Shown: piece by piece, positions 1-9,403 of the stretch
Layout of the letters: every line of letters begins with the position of its first letter
Numbering within the stretch: the first letter of the stretch is position 1
DNA from: Methanobacteriaceae archaeon
GTDB taxonomy: Archaea > Methanobacteriota > Methanobacteria > Methanobacteriales > Methanobacteriaceae
NCBI GenBank assembly: GCA_029219465.1
Contig: JAQXTL010000004.1
Coordinates: forward strand, 372,001 to 436,000
DNA length: 64,000 nt
Reading direction: 5' to 3'
Notes under the pieces: generated by a model
What the model was told of the DNA's origin: nothing
The model's input: only the letters and a program-made list of their open reading frames with translations
Databases searched by the model: none
Position numbers and translations under genes: made by a program

Positions 1-408
1 GAATACAAACATATGGAAGATATCGTCAGTTAAGAGCAATGCAGTAACTGCAGCAGTACCTAAGAACAATAAGAATAAATAAGGACCGGAAACTTTTCTA
101 TATTTGGTTAAATAAACAAATACAACTAAAAATGTTAAAAGTCCAAGAGCAGCTATGAATATTTGTTGTAAGCTTGTAAATGAATATGTAATCGCTGGGT
201 GATAAACCACGTTTGTTACATTATCCAAAATCGGTTCATATCCTCCAAAGTAGTGGAAACCATAATTGGACAATAATGGAATTATTGGAAGACAGATTGC
301 AACTACAAATGCAAAGATTTTAGTAACTTTGTTGAATTTTGAAAAAGCACTAATAAGCAATGCTGCAATTAATGGAATGATAACCATAATTGGGATTAAT
401 TCATTCAT
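1..408 (-). CDS. ehbF: Energy-converting hydrogenase B subunit F (EhbF), 3' end missing
   Basis: Only the N-terminal 136 residues lie in the window and the frame is open to the edge. Four hydrophobic segments are visible (about residues 4-22, 32-48, 84-101 and 111-128), as in the MnhD/NuoN-type proton-antiporter subunits. It directly follows ehbE, overlapping it by 8 bases, as the sixth gene of an ehbA-F string. From the family, the subunit would carry Na+ or H+ translocation in the Ehb membrane hydrogenase, which drives ferredoxin reduction with H2 for biosynthesis. The start is the second of two adjacent ATGs because AGGAGG lies 6 bases before it; the first ATG would be only 3 bases away. 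Confidence 0.85.
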   Translation of the reverse strand, partial: MNELIPIMVIIPLIAALLISAFSKFNKVTKIFAFVVAICLPIIPLLSNYGFHYFGGYEPILDNVTNVVYHPAITYSFTSLQQIFIAALGLLTFLVVFVYLTKYRKVSGPYLFLLFLGTAAVTALLLTDDIFHMFVF

Positions 409-787
409 CATATTCCTCCTGTTTTGATGTATCAGCCAACATTACACTAGTACTTAAAGTTCCATATCTTCTATAAAGAACCATTACCAATGCAAGCATA
501 ATAGCAAGAGTACTTGCACCAATTACAATACTAGTAAGTACTAAACCGAAAGGTAGCGGATATGCTGCATTTGAAGCAAACCATGTAGTGTCCATACCAG
601 GCATTAAGATAGGTACAACACCACCAGCTTTATAACCAATAGCAACAATGAATAGGTTTACACCTTCTTCAATGAAACTAATACCAATAATTTTCTTTAT
701 GATGTTATCAACAAAAATTGCAGCATAAATCCCAACAATAATCAATGCAACTGAAGTTAATAATATCACTAATTGAGTTTGTGCCAT
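401..787 (-). CDS. ehbE: Energy-converting hydrogenase B subunit E (MnhC/NuoK-like)
   Basis: A 128-residue protein with three predicted membrane helices, in the MnhC/NuoK size class, with the G(I/V)-E-EG-NL pattern around residues 36-46 that is typical of that family. Its ATG shares a base with the TAA stop of ehbD (TAATG), so the genes are translationally coupled. Likely role: small membrane subunit of the antiporter module of the Ehb complex. The subunit letter is assigned from gene order compared with the ehb operon of Methanothermobacter, which I know from the literature. Confidence 0.85.
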   Translation of the reverse strand: MAQTQLVILLTSVALIIVGIYAAIFVDNIIKKIIGISFIEEGVNLFIVAIGYKAGGVVPILMPGMDTTWFASNAAYPLPFGLVLTSIVIGASTLAIMLALVMVLYRRYGTLSTSVMLADTSKQEEYDE

Positions 788-1020
788 TAGTTATCCACCC
801 TCTGAGTTTTTTTAACAGCAAGAGCAATAAATACAGGTACAATAGCTGCACACACAATAGCCTGAGTCATAGCAACATCAGGTGCTAATAATACCTGGAA
901 GAGAACTGCAATAGCTCCACCGGAAAATCCTGTTAATATTGCTGCTTTCAATAAATCTTTTTGGATAATAGCAAGGACGGCACTTAAAACTGCAATTAAA
1001 CATAAAACATATACTATCAT
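787..1020 (-). CDS. ehbD: Energy-converting hydrogenase B subunit D (DUF4040-like)
   Basis: A 77-residue hydrophobic protein with about three membrane spans. The segment [20 protein letters not shown] and the following APDVAMTQA resemble the MbhD/MnhB N-terminal (DUF4040) family. The open frame extends upstream to a TTG at 1038, but the ATG at 1020 is preferred because GAGGGCGAG lies just before it and it begins one base after the ehbC stop. It would be a membrane subunit of the ion-translocating module of Ehb. Confidence 0.83.
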   Translation of the reverse strand: MIVYVLCLIAVLSAVLAIIQKDLLKAAILTGFSGGAIAVLFQVLLAPDVAMTQAIVCAAIVPVFIALAVKKTQRVDN

Positions 1021-1021
1021 C

Positions 1022-1444
1022 TTACTCGCCCTCTTCAATTTCTAGTGTAGTTACAGAAAATCTTTCATCAGTTTTAAGTTTTTGTGAATTTTCACTTTCT
1101 AAAGATTGCATTTTATCTTTAGGATGTAAGAATGGATTATCTTCAACTACATCTTGTTCAACATTTTCTAAATCCAAATTATTTTCTCTATCTTCTTTTT
1201 TCCAATAAGCGTTAGCGATTGCATGTGCAATAAATGGTGCTAAAACAAAATAGATTCCAGCAAGTAAATATTGACCTAAACCAATCATTGCAAGGACACA
1301 TGCAATATCAAAAACACCCACAATATGAATTCTTGCATAAACAACATTCTTTGTGTTTTTATCTAAACTAATAAGTCCAATTGCAGAAATTATAGTTAAA
1401 ATAGCTGCTATGATAAGAATAATAGACTGAATATATTCTATCAT
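1022..1444 (-). CDS. ehbC: Energy-converting hydrogenase B subunit C (MnhG-like)
   Basis: 140 residues. The first ~95 form three membrane helices matching MnhG/MrpG-type antiporter subunits. The last ~45 residues are a charged, mostly acidic tail predicted to be cytoplasmic. The start overlaps the end of ehbB by 4 bases (ATGA), showing operon organisation. The long acidic tail is longer than in a basic MnhG protein; its role is not evident from the sequence. Confidence 0.83.
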   Translation of the reverse strand: MIEYIQSIILIIAAILTIISAIGLISLDKNTKNVVYARIHIVGVFDIACVLAMIGLGQYLLAGIYFVLAPFIAHAIANAYWKKEDRENNLDLENVEQDVVEDNPFLHPKDKMQSLESENSQKLKTDERFSVTTLEIEEGE

Positions 1445-1707
1445 TCTCCATCACCCCCCAAAACTACAGCAAAAGCAACAGTACCTACAAAACCAAAGAA
1501 TATTAAAGCTAATGATATATCTCTAAAGAATTCGAGATTATACAAGCCACCAATGATTAATAATAAAACTGCAAATGCATTAACCACAGCAGAACTTCCT
1601 AAAATCCCCATAGAAGTGGATTTATAAGCACTTGCTCTTAATGCAACTAGCATAAATATCATTAATGCAATAATCATAAAATATTTTGAAATACTTAAAA
1701 TATCCAT
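1441..1707 (-). CDS. ehbB: Energy-converting hydrogenase B subunit B (MnhF-like)
   Basis: 88 residues with three predicted membrane helices, consistent with MnhF/MrpF. The ATG at 1707 follows a GAGTGAGA ribosome binding site. It is the second gene of the ehbA-F string. Its role as an ion-translocation module subunit is inferred from family and order. Confidence 0.83.
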   Translation of the reverse strand: MDILSISKYFMIIALMIFMLVALRASAYKSTSMGILGSSAVVNAFAVLLLIIGGLYNLEFFRDISLALIFFGFVGTVAFAVVLGGDGE

Positions 1708-1749
1708 ACTATCTCACTCGATTAATCAATCAAAAATATTAAAATAACC

Positions 1750-2064
1750 CTATTCCAACATTTTCTTAATGTATTTTTCAAAAGGAATAACATCCTCTTT
1801 TGTTCTTGGAGAAATAGTAGCCACTTTGATAATGTTATTTTCACTGTCTAAATCAACAGACAAAGTACCAGGAGTCAAAGAAATACTGTTTGCCAAAATT
1901 GTCTGTGAAACTGGTCTTTCTAAAACAGTTTCAATATCAAAAACAACAGGATCAATATTTCTTCTCATAATTCCATTAAAAGCAACGTCAAAGGTTGCTT
2001 TAATGATTTCATAAATTAGGTCCAAGAAATAAATAATTCCATAACCAATTCTAGTTAAAAACAT
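1750..2064 (-). CDS. ehbA: Energy-converting hydrogenase B subunit A (MnhE-like)
   Basis: 104 residues. It has an N-terminal membrane segment (residues 5-25) followed by the soluble MnhE-type domain containing LANSISLTPGTLSVD, a strong family motif. It is the first gene of the operon; GGAG sits upstream of its ATG. It would be the MnhE-like subunit of the Ehb antiporter module. The gene pattern A-B-C-D-E-F with Mnh E-F-G-B'-C-D likeness is the known order of ehb in Methanobacteriales. Confidence 0.85.
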   Translation of the reverse strand: MFLTRIGYGIIYFLDLIYEIIKATFDVAFNGIMRRNIDPVVFDIETVLERPVSQTILANSISLTPGTLSVDLDSENNIIKVATISPRTKEDVIPFEKYIKKMLE

Positions 2065-2294
2065 TAAATAAGCTCCATTTCATTAATAATTCAAAAAGTC
2101 AAAAAATGACTCTTTTATAACATTATTATTTATCATGATTATTTATTATAAATGTTATGTATTTACTGTGAAAAATCACAATAAAACATAAATAACGCAT
2201 GTAATAATTTTTTAAAAAAAATAAATACTAATTTAAATCTATTTTTAAATAAAAAGAAGAATTTAAAACTCGTTAAAATCAATTTAGATAAAAA
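2065..2294 (-). promoter_or_regulatory. Promoter region of the ehb operon
   Basis: About 230 AT-rich bases without a gene. On the minus strand a TATA-like GTTATAAAAG lies at about 2112-2122, placing transcription initiation near 2090. A short inverted repeat AGTCA/TGACT (about 2096-2111) sits between this TATA box and ehbA, at the expected start site; it could be an operator but this is only inference. Confidence 0.4.
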
Positions 2295-3002
2295 TTAATG
2301 AGATAAAATATACATTTCATATAATTTAAATAAAACCTGTGCATGACCCATCATAGATAAAATCGCAAGGATAAATACCACCACTAATCCAAAATTTCTA
2401 TAAACTTTATATGAAGAAATTGGAGCGAATAATTTAATTCCTGCTGGTGAAAATGAATCCAATACACTATGAGAAAAAATCCCCAAAAATAAACTAAGTA
2501 CAATAGTAATATAGGATATTTCACCAGTTTTGATCATAAATAATGAAATAAAAAATATTGGAATGAAAATCATCAATAATTTTTTATTTAAGAACAAAAA
2601 CCCTAAAAGTGCAATAAGAATTGCAAGTAACAAATAATGATCCCCTAAGGAGGTAACCAACATTATCAACTGCAAACTCCAAATTAAGATTAAGCTAATT
2701 GCAGCAGTTAATGTTAGTATACCGAATATTGAATGTGTAAAACTACGATGTTGCGAAAAATAAAATGTGACCCCTAAGAACACAATAATTAAACCAACAT
2801 AGTAAGGTAATTTAAGTATATAAAGTGAAATGAAGACTACTAACCCCAAGATAATAATCTTATACACGCTTTCTTTTTTAAATTTATGATCAAAATCTGG
2901 AACATTTGCACCGATAAATGTCAAAGCAATTAACAACGGATTATGAAAAAACATACACGCAAGTATCAATGCAAATATTGAATGTCCTTTATAGGAAGAC
3001 AA
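2295..3002 (-). CDS. Membrane-bound metal-dependent hydrolase (YdjM/DUF457-like)
   Basis: 235 residues, about eight hydrophobic segments. Metal-site motifs of the YdjM/DUF457 family are present: PDFDH at 35-39, HRSFTHS at 85-91 and HSVLDSFSP near 178. These proteins are inner-membrane putative phosphohydrolases with unknown substrate. The start is TTG, chosen because GGTGA lies 6 bases upstream and no ATG fits. It has no obvious functional partner among its neighbours. Confidence 0.75.
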   Translation of the reverse strand: MSSYKGHSIFALILACMFFHNPLLIALTFIGANVPDFDHKFKKESVYKIIILGLVVFISLYILKLPYYVGLIIVFLGVTFYFSQHRSFTHSIFGILTLTAAISLILIWSLQLIMLVTSLGDHYLLLAILIALLGFLFLNKKLLMIFIPIFFISLFMIKTGEISYITIVLSLFLGIFSHSVLDSFSPAGIKLFAPISSYKVYRNFGLVVVFILAILSMMGHAQVLFKLYEMYILSH

Positions 3003-3086
3003 CTTAAATCACCTTATTAAATAGTATTTAAATACTAATTAAAAATAAGTAATCCAAGAGCATTTGAAAAGAAATAATTAAAAAAA

Positions 3087-3830
3087 TTAGATTCCAAAAT
3101 AGGATAAAAAACTCTTCATTTGACTAAATGAAACATCAACAGCGCCCCTTCCAACACTACCAAACGGAGATAACACTTCACAGGTAACAGAAGGAATTCC
3201 TTTTAAATTACATGTATCTTCAATAGCACCATTATACATAGAAGAACTTGCAAAATCATATGAAATCATCTCAGAGCCAACATCACTTGAAATATAGTTA
3301 GCTATTAAAAAGCTCTCAGCAGTTGGAGATTTTGATGAAAAAACAGACTCACAACCAGGATTTGAGTTATATGATGTTGAGTGGAAATCTCCTACAGCAG
3401 AAATTCCTAAATTTTCAATAGCTTGAATAATAAGATTGCTTATTGAATTTTTAATATTAGCAGAACGGTTCAAATCACGTGAATTAAAACTTCTTTCATT
3501 GTTCATTGAAGATTTTGGAGCTGCAAATGGTATAAAATAAACAGTATTGTTAAGTTCTTTTTCCAATAATTCATTAATTAAATTTAGATTTGCCATTTGA
3601 GGAGATAATTCATTACCATGAATTCCAGATAAAACCAATACTTTCTTTCCACCATTTCCTAATTTAAAAATTGGAGTTCCATAAACAGATTTTTCTAAAA
3701 TAAATTGATTAATAGGATTTAATTCCAGATTTTCCAGAATATGTTTATTTCTTGAGATGTACCCTCCTGAAAAATCAGAGATATAACTCATTTCAAGATT
3801 TCCAAATTGATCAATTTTTTTAAAATGCAT
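3087..3830 (-). CDS. Succinylglutamate desuccinylase/aspartoacylase-like deacylase
   Basis: 247 residues. The zinc site of the AstE/AspA branch of M14 metallopeptidases is visible: GIHGNE (H71, E74) and DFHS (H150), with SRDLNR near 117-122 as the substrate-carboxylate region. Likely a cytoplasmic amide hydrolase acting on an N-acyl amino acid or small peptide; the substrate cannot be told. No ribosome binding site precedes the ATG, so the mRNA may be nearly leaderless. It is divergent from the helicase gene at 3875. Confidence 0.75.
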   Translation of the reverse strand: MHFKKIDQFGNLEMSYISDFSGGYISRNKHILENLELNPINQFILEKSVYGTPIFKLGNGGKKVLVLSGIHGNELSPQMANLNLINELLEKELNNTVYFIPFAAPKSSMNNERSFNSRDLNRSANIKNSISNLIIQAIENLGISAVGDFHSTSYNSNPGCESVFSSKSPTAESFLIANYISSDVGSEMISYDFASSSMYNGAIEDTCNLKGIPSVTCEVLSPFGSVGRGAVDVSFSQMKSFLSYFGI

Positions 3831-3874
3831 AATTAATTATACATAAAAACTCTTATTTAAAAATAGGGATTACA

Positions 3875-5797
3875 GTGAAGAAATATATTAAGAGATTAAT
3901 TAGACTTGTAAACTATGAAAGAGATGCTGAAATCGAAGTAATGACTCATGAAATCAGCACAATGTCAGGTAAAAAAAGAGAAGAACTAGGCAGAGCCATA
4001 AACAAAGTTAAAGGAAAGTTTCTAGGAAAAGAATTAGGATTACAAATTGTTCAGTTCGGCAGATCAGATAAAATTGAAACTGAAATATCTGTTGGAGATA
4101 TGGTTTTAATAAGTAGTGATGACCCTCTAAGAAGTGATTTGACTGGAACAGTTACTGAAAAAGGTGCAAGATTCATAACAGTTGCATTTGACAAAAGAGT
4201 TCCAAGATGGGCTTTAAAAAAGAAAGTCAGAGTTGATTTATATGCAAATGATGTAACATTCAAAAGAATGGAGGATAATCTAAGACATTTAAGTTTAAAA
4301 GGAAAAGATGCACTTGAATATATTTTAAATGACAGAGACCCCAGAAAAAACAGACGTGTTCCATACATAGACTACATTGACGATTCTCTTAATAATTCAC
4401 AAAAAGCAGCTATTGAAAATGCATTATCATGTGAAAACTTCTTTTTGATACACGGACCTTTTGGAACAGGAAAAACAAGAACTTTAGTTGAATTAATCTC
4501 ACAGGAAACAAGACAAAACCACAAAGTTCTTGCAACAGCAGAAAGTAATGCTGCAGTTGATAACATCCTTGAGAGATTAATTGAAAATAAAAAATTGAAT
4601 TTAACAAGACTTGGCCATCCACAAAGAGTATCTGAGAATAATATTTCTCAAACCTTGGCTTATAAAGTTGAAAAGCATGAACTAAACAGAAGAGTTAAGA
4701 AAATCCAAAAAAAGATTGAAAAATTAGTGGAAACAAGAAATTTACACACTCGTCCAAGCCCACAGTTTAGAAGAGGTCTTAGCGACTATGAAATATTAAA
4801 TAATGCTTCAAAAGGAAAGAGCAGTCGTGGAGTTAGTCCTGAAAAGATGAAATCAATGGCAAAATGGATTGAATGCAACCAGGAAATTGATGAATTACAT
4901 GATAATATAAAAAGAGTTGAAAACAAAATCATTCGTGATATCGTCGAAACCAGTGATGTTATTCTTACAACAAACTCATCTGCAGCACTTGATTCAATAT
5001 CTAAAGTAAAATTTGATGTTGCAATTATTGACGAAGCATCACAAGCAACAATACCAAGCATATTAATTCCAATAGCTAAATCTCGCAGATTTATACTTGC
5101 AGGTGACCACAAACAGCTTCCCCCAACAATCATAAGTAAAAAAGCAAAAGAATTGGAAAAAACATTATTTGAAGAATTAATAAAACTTTATCCTTCAAAA
5201 TCTCAGCTATTAAATGTTCAATATAGAATGAACAAAATGCTTATGAAATTCCCGAACAAGGAGTTTTACAATAACGGACTTAAAAGTGATTCAAGTGTTG
5301 ATGAGATAAAAATTGACGATTTACTTGGATCTGATAACCATGAAGATGCTCTTTTATTTATCAATACTTCAAATGCATATGGCAATAAAGAAAATCACTT
5401 AAAAGATTCCAAATCCATAATAAATGAATTAGAATCAGATATTGCAGTTAAAATTGCTAAAGACTATTTGGATGCTGGCGTTATCGCAGATGATATTGGA
5501 ATTATTAGCCCTTATGCAGATCAGGTAAAAATAATAGATAATAACACTCCTGTTGAAGTAAAAACTGTTGACGGTTTTCAGGGAAGAGAAAAAGAAATTA
5601 TCATCATATCAACTGTTAGAAGTAATGATGATGGAAACATTGGATTTTTAAAGGACTTAAGAAGACTAAATGTGGCAATTACCAGAGCTAAAAGAAAATT
5701 AATCATTATTGGAAATAAAGAAACATTAAAAAACAGTCCTACATATGCAAGACTTATTGATTTTGTTGAAAATGAGGATTTATTAATTGATGTTTAA
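3875..5797 (+). CDS. Superfamily 1 helicase, Upf1/IGHMBP2-like
   Basis: 640 residues. Helicase motifs in order: Walker A GPFGTGKT at 194-201, DEASQ (motif II) near 385, GDHKQLPPT (motif III) near 408, a YRM (motif IV) near 446, VDGFQGRE (motif V) near 567 and VAITRAK (motif VI) near 600. The region before motif I carries a beta-barrel-like insert as in the Upf1/SMUBP2/Dna2 family. A coiled segment (about 270-370) lies between motifs I and II. Probable 5'-3' DNA or RNA helicase. The start is GTG; no closer ATG fits the conserved N terminus. Confidence 0.85.
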   Translation: MKKYIKRLIRLVNYERDAEIEVMTHEISTMSGKKREELGRAINKVKGKFLGKELGLQIVQFGRSDKIETEISVGDMVLISSDDPLRSDLTGTVTEKGARFITVAFDKRVPRWALKKKVRVDLYANDVTFKRMEDNLRHLSLKGKDALEYILNDRDPRKNRRVPYIDYIDDSLNNSQKAAIENALSCENFFLIHGPFGTGKTRTLVELISQETRQNHKVLATAESNAAVDNILERLIENKKLNLTRLGHPQRVSENNISQTLAYKVEKHELNRRVKKIQKKIEKLVETRNLHTRPSPQFRRGLSDYEILNNASKGKSSRGVSPEKMKSMAKWIECNQEIDELHDNIKRVENKIIRDIVETSDVILTTNSSAALDSISKVKFDVAIIDEASQATIPSILIPIAKSRRFILAGDHKQLPPTIISKKAKELEKTLFEELIKLYPSKSQLLNVQYRMNKMLMKFPNKEFYNNGLKSDSSVDEIKIDDLLGSDNHEDALLFINTSNAYGNKENHLKDSKSIINELESDIAVKIAKDYLDAGVIADDIGIISPYADQVKIIDNNTPVEVKTVDGFQGREKEIIIISTVRSNDDGNIGFLKDLRRLNVAITRAKRKLIIIGNKETLKNSPTYARLIDFVENEDLLIDV

Positions 5798-5919
5798 ATC
5801 CACCATCACCCACTTATTTTTTTAAAATAAATTTCTAGGCTAATTTATAATTATAAATAGTATTAAAAACATACAATTAAATGAATAATAATTCTTATTG
5901 ATTATAACGGTGACAAAAA
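5798..5919 (+). promoter_or_regulatory. Promoter and leader of argG
   Basis: An AT-rich spacer with a TATA-like TTTATAATTATAAATAG at about 5841-5857 and a GGTGA ribosome binding site six bases before the argG ATG. No further element is visible. Confidence 0.4.
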
Positions 5920-7098
5920 ATGACTGAAAAAGTAGTTTTAGCATTCAGTGGTGGATTAGATACCTCTGTATGTGTTAAATTATTAGAAGAAAAATACGAT
6001 GTAGAAGTTATTACTGCATGTGTTGATGTAGGACAAGGCGACGAAGAAATGGAAAAAGCAAAAACCATGGCATCCAAAATCGGTGGATTAAAACACTATA
6101 ACATCGATGCTAAAGAAGAATTTGCTAACGAATACATTGCACGTGGAATCAAAGCAAATGCAGAATATGAAGGATACCCATTAAGTACTGCGCTTGCAAG
6201 ACCATTAATCGCACAAAAAATTATCGAAATTGCTGAAAAAGAAGGAGCAACTGCTATTGCACACGGTTGTACCGGAAAAGGAAACGACCAATTCAGATTT
6301 GAAGCAGTTATTCTTGCAATGTCTGATTTAGACATTATCGCTCCTATCAGAGAAATGAACTTAACCAGAACCGAAGAAAAAGAATATGCTGAATCTAAAG
6401 GTATCGAATTAAGTTATGATAAAATTTACAGTATTGATGAAAACCTTTGGGGAAGAGCAATTGAAGGAGATATCTTAGAAGATCCTGCAAATGAACCACC
6501 TGAAGACATTTACGAATGGACTTCTTCCTGGGAAGATGCAAAAGACGAACCAGAAAAAGTATCCATCGAATTTGAAGAAGGTATTCCAGTAGCTATAAAC
6601 GGCGAAATTATGCCTTTAACCGATCTTATCAAAAAAGCAAATGAAATTGCTGGAAGCCACGGTATTGGAAGAATCGATACTATTGAAAACAGAATGATTG
6701 GTATTAAAAGTAGGGAAATCTACGAAACCCCTGGTGCTAAATTGTTAATTGCAGCTCACGAATCTTTAGAAGAATTAGTTTTAACTACTGATGAATTAAG
6801 ATTTGCTGAATACATGTCAACCCTTTATGCTGACTTAGTATACAGAGCTCTCTGGCAAGAACCATTAAGAGAAGACCTTGACCAAGCAATTGACAAAATG
6901 CAAGAAAGAGTAAGCGGAGAAGTTGTATTGAAACTCTTCAAAGGTTCAATCCACCCAATTATCAGAAAATCTCCATTCAGCTTACACAGCATTGAACAAA
7001 TCACCTTTGAAGACAAAGAAACTGACCAAAGAGAAGTTGAAGGTATGATTAAATACCATGGTCTTCAAGCTGCAAATTACCAAAAATTAAACAGATAG
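5920..7098 (+). CDS. argG: Argininosuccinate synthase
   Basis: 392 residues, the normal length. The ATP pyrophosphatase loop SGGLDTS lies at 9-15. The enzyme joins citrulline and aspartate with ATP cleavage to AMP, the penultimate step of arginine synthesis. GGTGA precedes the ATG at proper spacing. It stands alone, facing sfsA; a shared hairpin covers both stop codons. Confidence 0.96.
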   Translation: MTEKVVLAFSGGLDTSVCVKLLEEKYDVEVITACVDVGQGDEEMEKAKTMASKIGGLKHYNIDAKEEFANEYIARGIKANAEYEGYPLSTALARPLIAQKIIEIAEKEGATAIAHGCTGKGNDQFRFEAVILAMSDLDIIAPIREMNLTRTEEKEYAESKGIELSYDKIYSIDENLWGRAIEGDILEDPANEPPEDIYEWTSSWEDAKDEPEKVSIEFEEGIPVAINGEIMPLTDLIKKANEIAGSHGIGRIDTIENRMIGIKSREIYETPGAKLLIAAHESLEELVLTTDELRFAEYMSTLYADLVYRALWQEPLREDLDQAIDKMQERVSGEVVLKLFKGSIHPIIRKSPFSLHSIEQITFEDKETDQREVEGMIKYHGLQAANYQKLNR

Positions 7099-7111
7099 CT
7101 TTTTAGCTATC
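7094..7111. terminator. Bidirectional terminator-like hairpin between argG and sfsA
   Basis: GATAGCT and AGCTATC form a 7-bp perfect stem around a TTTT loop. It overlaps the argG stop codon on the plus strand and the sfsA stop on the minus strand; T-rich sequence follows on the plus strand. Confidence 0.5.
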
Positions 7112-7804
7112 ATTATCTTCTTTTTTTAAATCAAAATTAATAGGTTCAGGAATTAAAGTAATTCCATCTAACTGATTATCACATCTATAAACTAAAATTT
7201 CAACACCATTATCATAAGCTTCATTTAAAGTTTGAGAAAATACAGGATCATTTTCCCAGTTTGGTCTGAAGAATTTTCCTGCAGGATGTTGAATTAAGAA
7301 AAACGCAACACAGCGATTTCCCTGTTTTTTAAGTTTAATTAACTCTTTTAAATGCTTTGCACCTCTTTGTGTTGGAGCATCCGGAAATCTTGCTTCACCA
7401 TCAACAATTAGTGTAACACCCTTTACTTCAACATAACATTGGCGTGAATCATCTGCAAGATATATGTCGATTCTTGAATTATCAACTGTTTTTTCTCTTT
7501 GATGAATAGAATAGCCAGAAAGTTCTTTTATTTTACCATCCAAGATTGCATCATATACAATACTGTTTGCTTGTTGAGAGTAAAGTGACACTAGGACATT
7601 CTTATTTTCTACAAAGTGAAGTGAGAATTTGGTTTTTCTTTTTGGATTGTCTGATGGTTTAAGCCAAACTACAGCATCTTCAACTAAAAGTTCCTTACAC
7701 CTTCCTGTGTTTGGCACGTGCGCTATTTCCAAGTTTCCATCCACTTCAACTTCAGCAATGAACCTATTTGGACGATTTTTAAAAATCCCTCTAACATAAT
7801 CCAT
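7103..7804 (-). CDS. sfsA: SfsA family protein (DNA/RNA nuclease-like)
   Basis: 233 residues, typical for SfsA. Conserved segments include RFIAEVEVDG at 14-23, HVPNTGRC at 29-36, and YVEVKGVTL plus FPDAPTQRG-KH in the restriction-endonuclease-like core. The E-V-K motif suggests the PD-(D/E)XK nuclease fold; the bacterial name 'sugar fermentation stimulation' does not define the biochemical role. The start overlaps the 3' end of nnr by 14 bases, so the two are co-transcribed. Confidence 0.88.
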   Translation of the reverse strand: MDYVRGIFKNRPNRFIAEVEVDGNLEIAHVPNTGRCKELLVEDAVVWLKPSDNPKRKTKFSLHFVENKNVLVSLYSQQANSIVYDAILDGKIKELSGYSIHQREKTVDNSRIDIYLADDSRQCYVEVKGVTLIVDGEARFPDAPTQRGAKHLKELIKLKKQGNRCVAFFLIQHPAGKFFRPNWENDPVFSQTLNEAYDNGVEILVYRCDNQLDGITLIPEPINFDLKKEDNDS

Positions 7805-9332
7805 TTTTAATCACATTACCGATAAATGATACTAAATCACTAGCACTAAATCCGTTTCCTTTTTCATCAAATGCCATGTCTCCTGCAAGTCCGTTAATGA
7901 AAACAGCTAAACATGCACTGTCAAAAGCATTTAATCCTTGAGCAAATAAAGCAGTTGCAATTCCTGAAAGTGCATCTCCTGTTCCACCAACTGTCATTCC
8001 AGGATTACCACTTTTATTAATTTTAAATTTAGTTCCAGATAAAATCAAGTCATATTTTCCTTTAACTATTACACTACCTTTAATTTGACGGGAAATTTGC
8101 TGGAACTGAGTAATATTTTCATCAACTTTTTTAAAGTCATATGAATCAATGTCAAGTTTTAAATCATTATTAACCTTGAAAAATGATTTAAATTCAAAAA
8201 TATGAGGAGTTAAAATAATATCCTGTCTGTTTTTAATTAAAGTCATTTCAACCTGTTTTAGAGCATCTGCATCCAAAACTATTGGTTTTTTAATCTTTGA
8301 AACCAATACATTGAATAATTTTAAAGTATTATCAGATATTCCTGCTCCAGGACCAATTAATACTGCATCAACATCTTCTGATAACTCAATGATTTGTTGA
8401 GAATGTTCAAGTGATAATTCATCTCCTTCAAGTGATTTAACAATTAAATCTGGAGAAGTTGATTTGATAACTTTTGCTGCACTTTCGGGCGCCATAACAT
8501 AAACCAAATCAGCACCTGCACCAATAGCTGCCATTCCTGCAATGGCTGGAGCACCAGAATAATCTTTAGAGCCACCTACAATAAGTAAACGACCATTGTT
8601 TCCTTTATGAGAATCCAAGTCACGTGCGTTCATTCTTAAAAAGTCACCATAATTTACAAAGTATTCTGCTTCAAATGGAATTCCAATATCTGCTGTTACA
8701 AGACCACCAACAACTTCTTCTTCAGCATTTCTCACACCAGTCTTGATTTTGTGAAAACTGATAGTGTAATCAGGCACAACAGCAACATCATCAACCTCAC
8801 CAGTTAACGGATCCATTCCAGAAGGCACATCAACACTGATTTTAACACCTTTGGATTCATTTATTACTTCAATAGCTTTTTTAACATTGGTTTGAAGGTT
8901 TCCTTTAATTCCAGTACCTAAAATACCATCAACAATTACAAATTCACTGTTTTGTGATTTTGCAACTTCACAGTTTTCAATATCTTCAAGTGTTTTTAGA
9001 TTGAAAATATTTAAACGGGAAAGACGAGGTTTCATGTTTTTTAATATTTCCAAATTGGTTTTTGCCTCACTAGAGTGAATATTTTCTTTAAGCATATAAA
9101 TATCCACGTCATAACCTCTGTTCAAGAGATATCTTGCAGCAACAAATCCATCTCCACCATTTCCACCAGAACCTGTAAAAATAACTACTTTAACAGGTTT
9201 TGCAAAGGTATAAACTGCAATTTTACCAACTTCTTCTGCTAAAGATTTTCCTGCTGATTCCATTAAGCATAATCTAGATAAACCTAAGTATTCACAATTA
9301 TAATCAGTAACCATCATATCAATTGGATCCAA
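7791..9332 (-). CDS. nnr: Bifunctional NAD(P)H-hydrate epimerase / ADP-dependent dehydratase
   Basis: 513 residues from the chosen start. The N-terminal YjeF-type epimerase domain carries GSGGNGGDGFVAARYL; the C-terminal ribokinase-like domain (YjeF_C) carries GPGAG and GGTGDALSG. The fused enzyme repairs damaged NAD(P)H hydrates. The start is TTG at 9332, with GGTGA five bases upstream, giving MDPIDMMVTDYN; the frame is open another 23 codons but that extension is hydrophobic and unconserved. An ATG at 9317 is an alternative. It is divergent from the K+ channel gene. Confidence 0.92.
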   Translation of the reverse strand: MDPIDMMVTDYNCEYLGLSRLCLMESAGKSLAEEVGKIAVYTFAKPVKVVIFTGSGGNGGDGFVAARYLLNRGYDVDIYMLKENIHSSEAKTNLEILKNMKPRLSRLNIFNLKTLEDIENCEVAKSQNSEFVIVDGILGTGIKGNLQTNVKKAIEVINESKGVKISVDVPSGMDPLTGEVDDVAVVPDYTISFHKIKTGVRNAEEEVVGGLVTADIGIPFEAEYFVNYGDFLRMNARDLDSHKGNNGRLLIVGGSKDYSGAPAIAGMAAIGAGADLVYVMAPESAAKVIKSTSPDLIVKSLEGDELSLEHSQQIIELSEDVDAVLIGPGAGISDNTLKLFNVLVSKIKKPIVLDADALKQVEMTLIKNRQDIILTPHIFEFKSFFKVNNDLKLDIDSYDFKKVDENITQFQQISRQIKGSVIVKGKYDLILSGTKFKINKSGNPGMTVGGTGDALSGIATALFAQGLNAFDSACLAVFINGLAGDMAFDEKGNGFSASDLVSFIGNVIKNGLC

Positions 9333-9403
9333 AAAAATCACCTTAATTAAAATATAACTTCTTGATATAATATATATTATCTTAATAATAAGGAAACACA
9401 TCT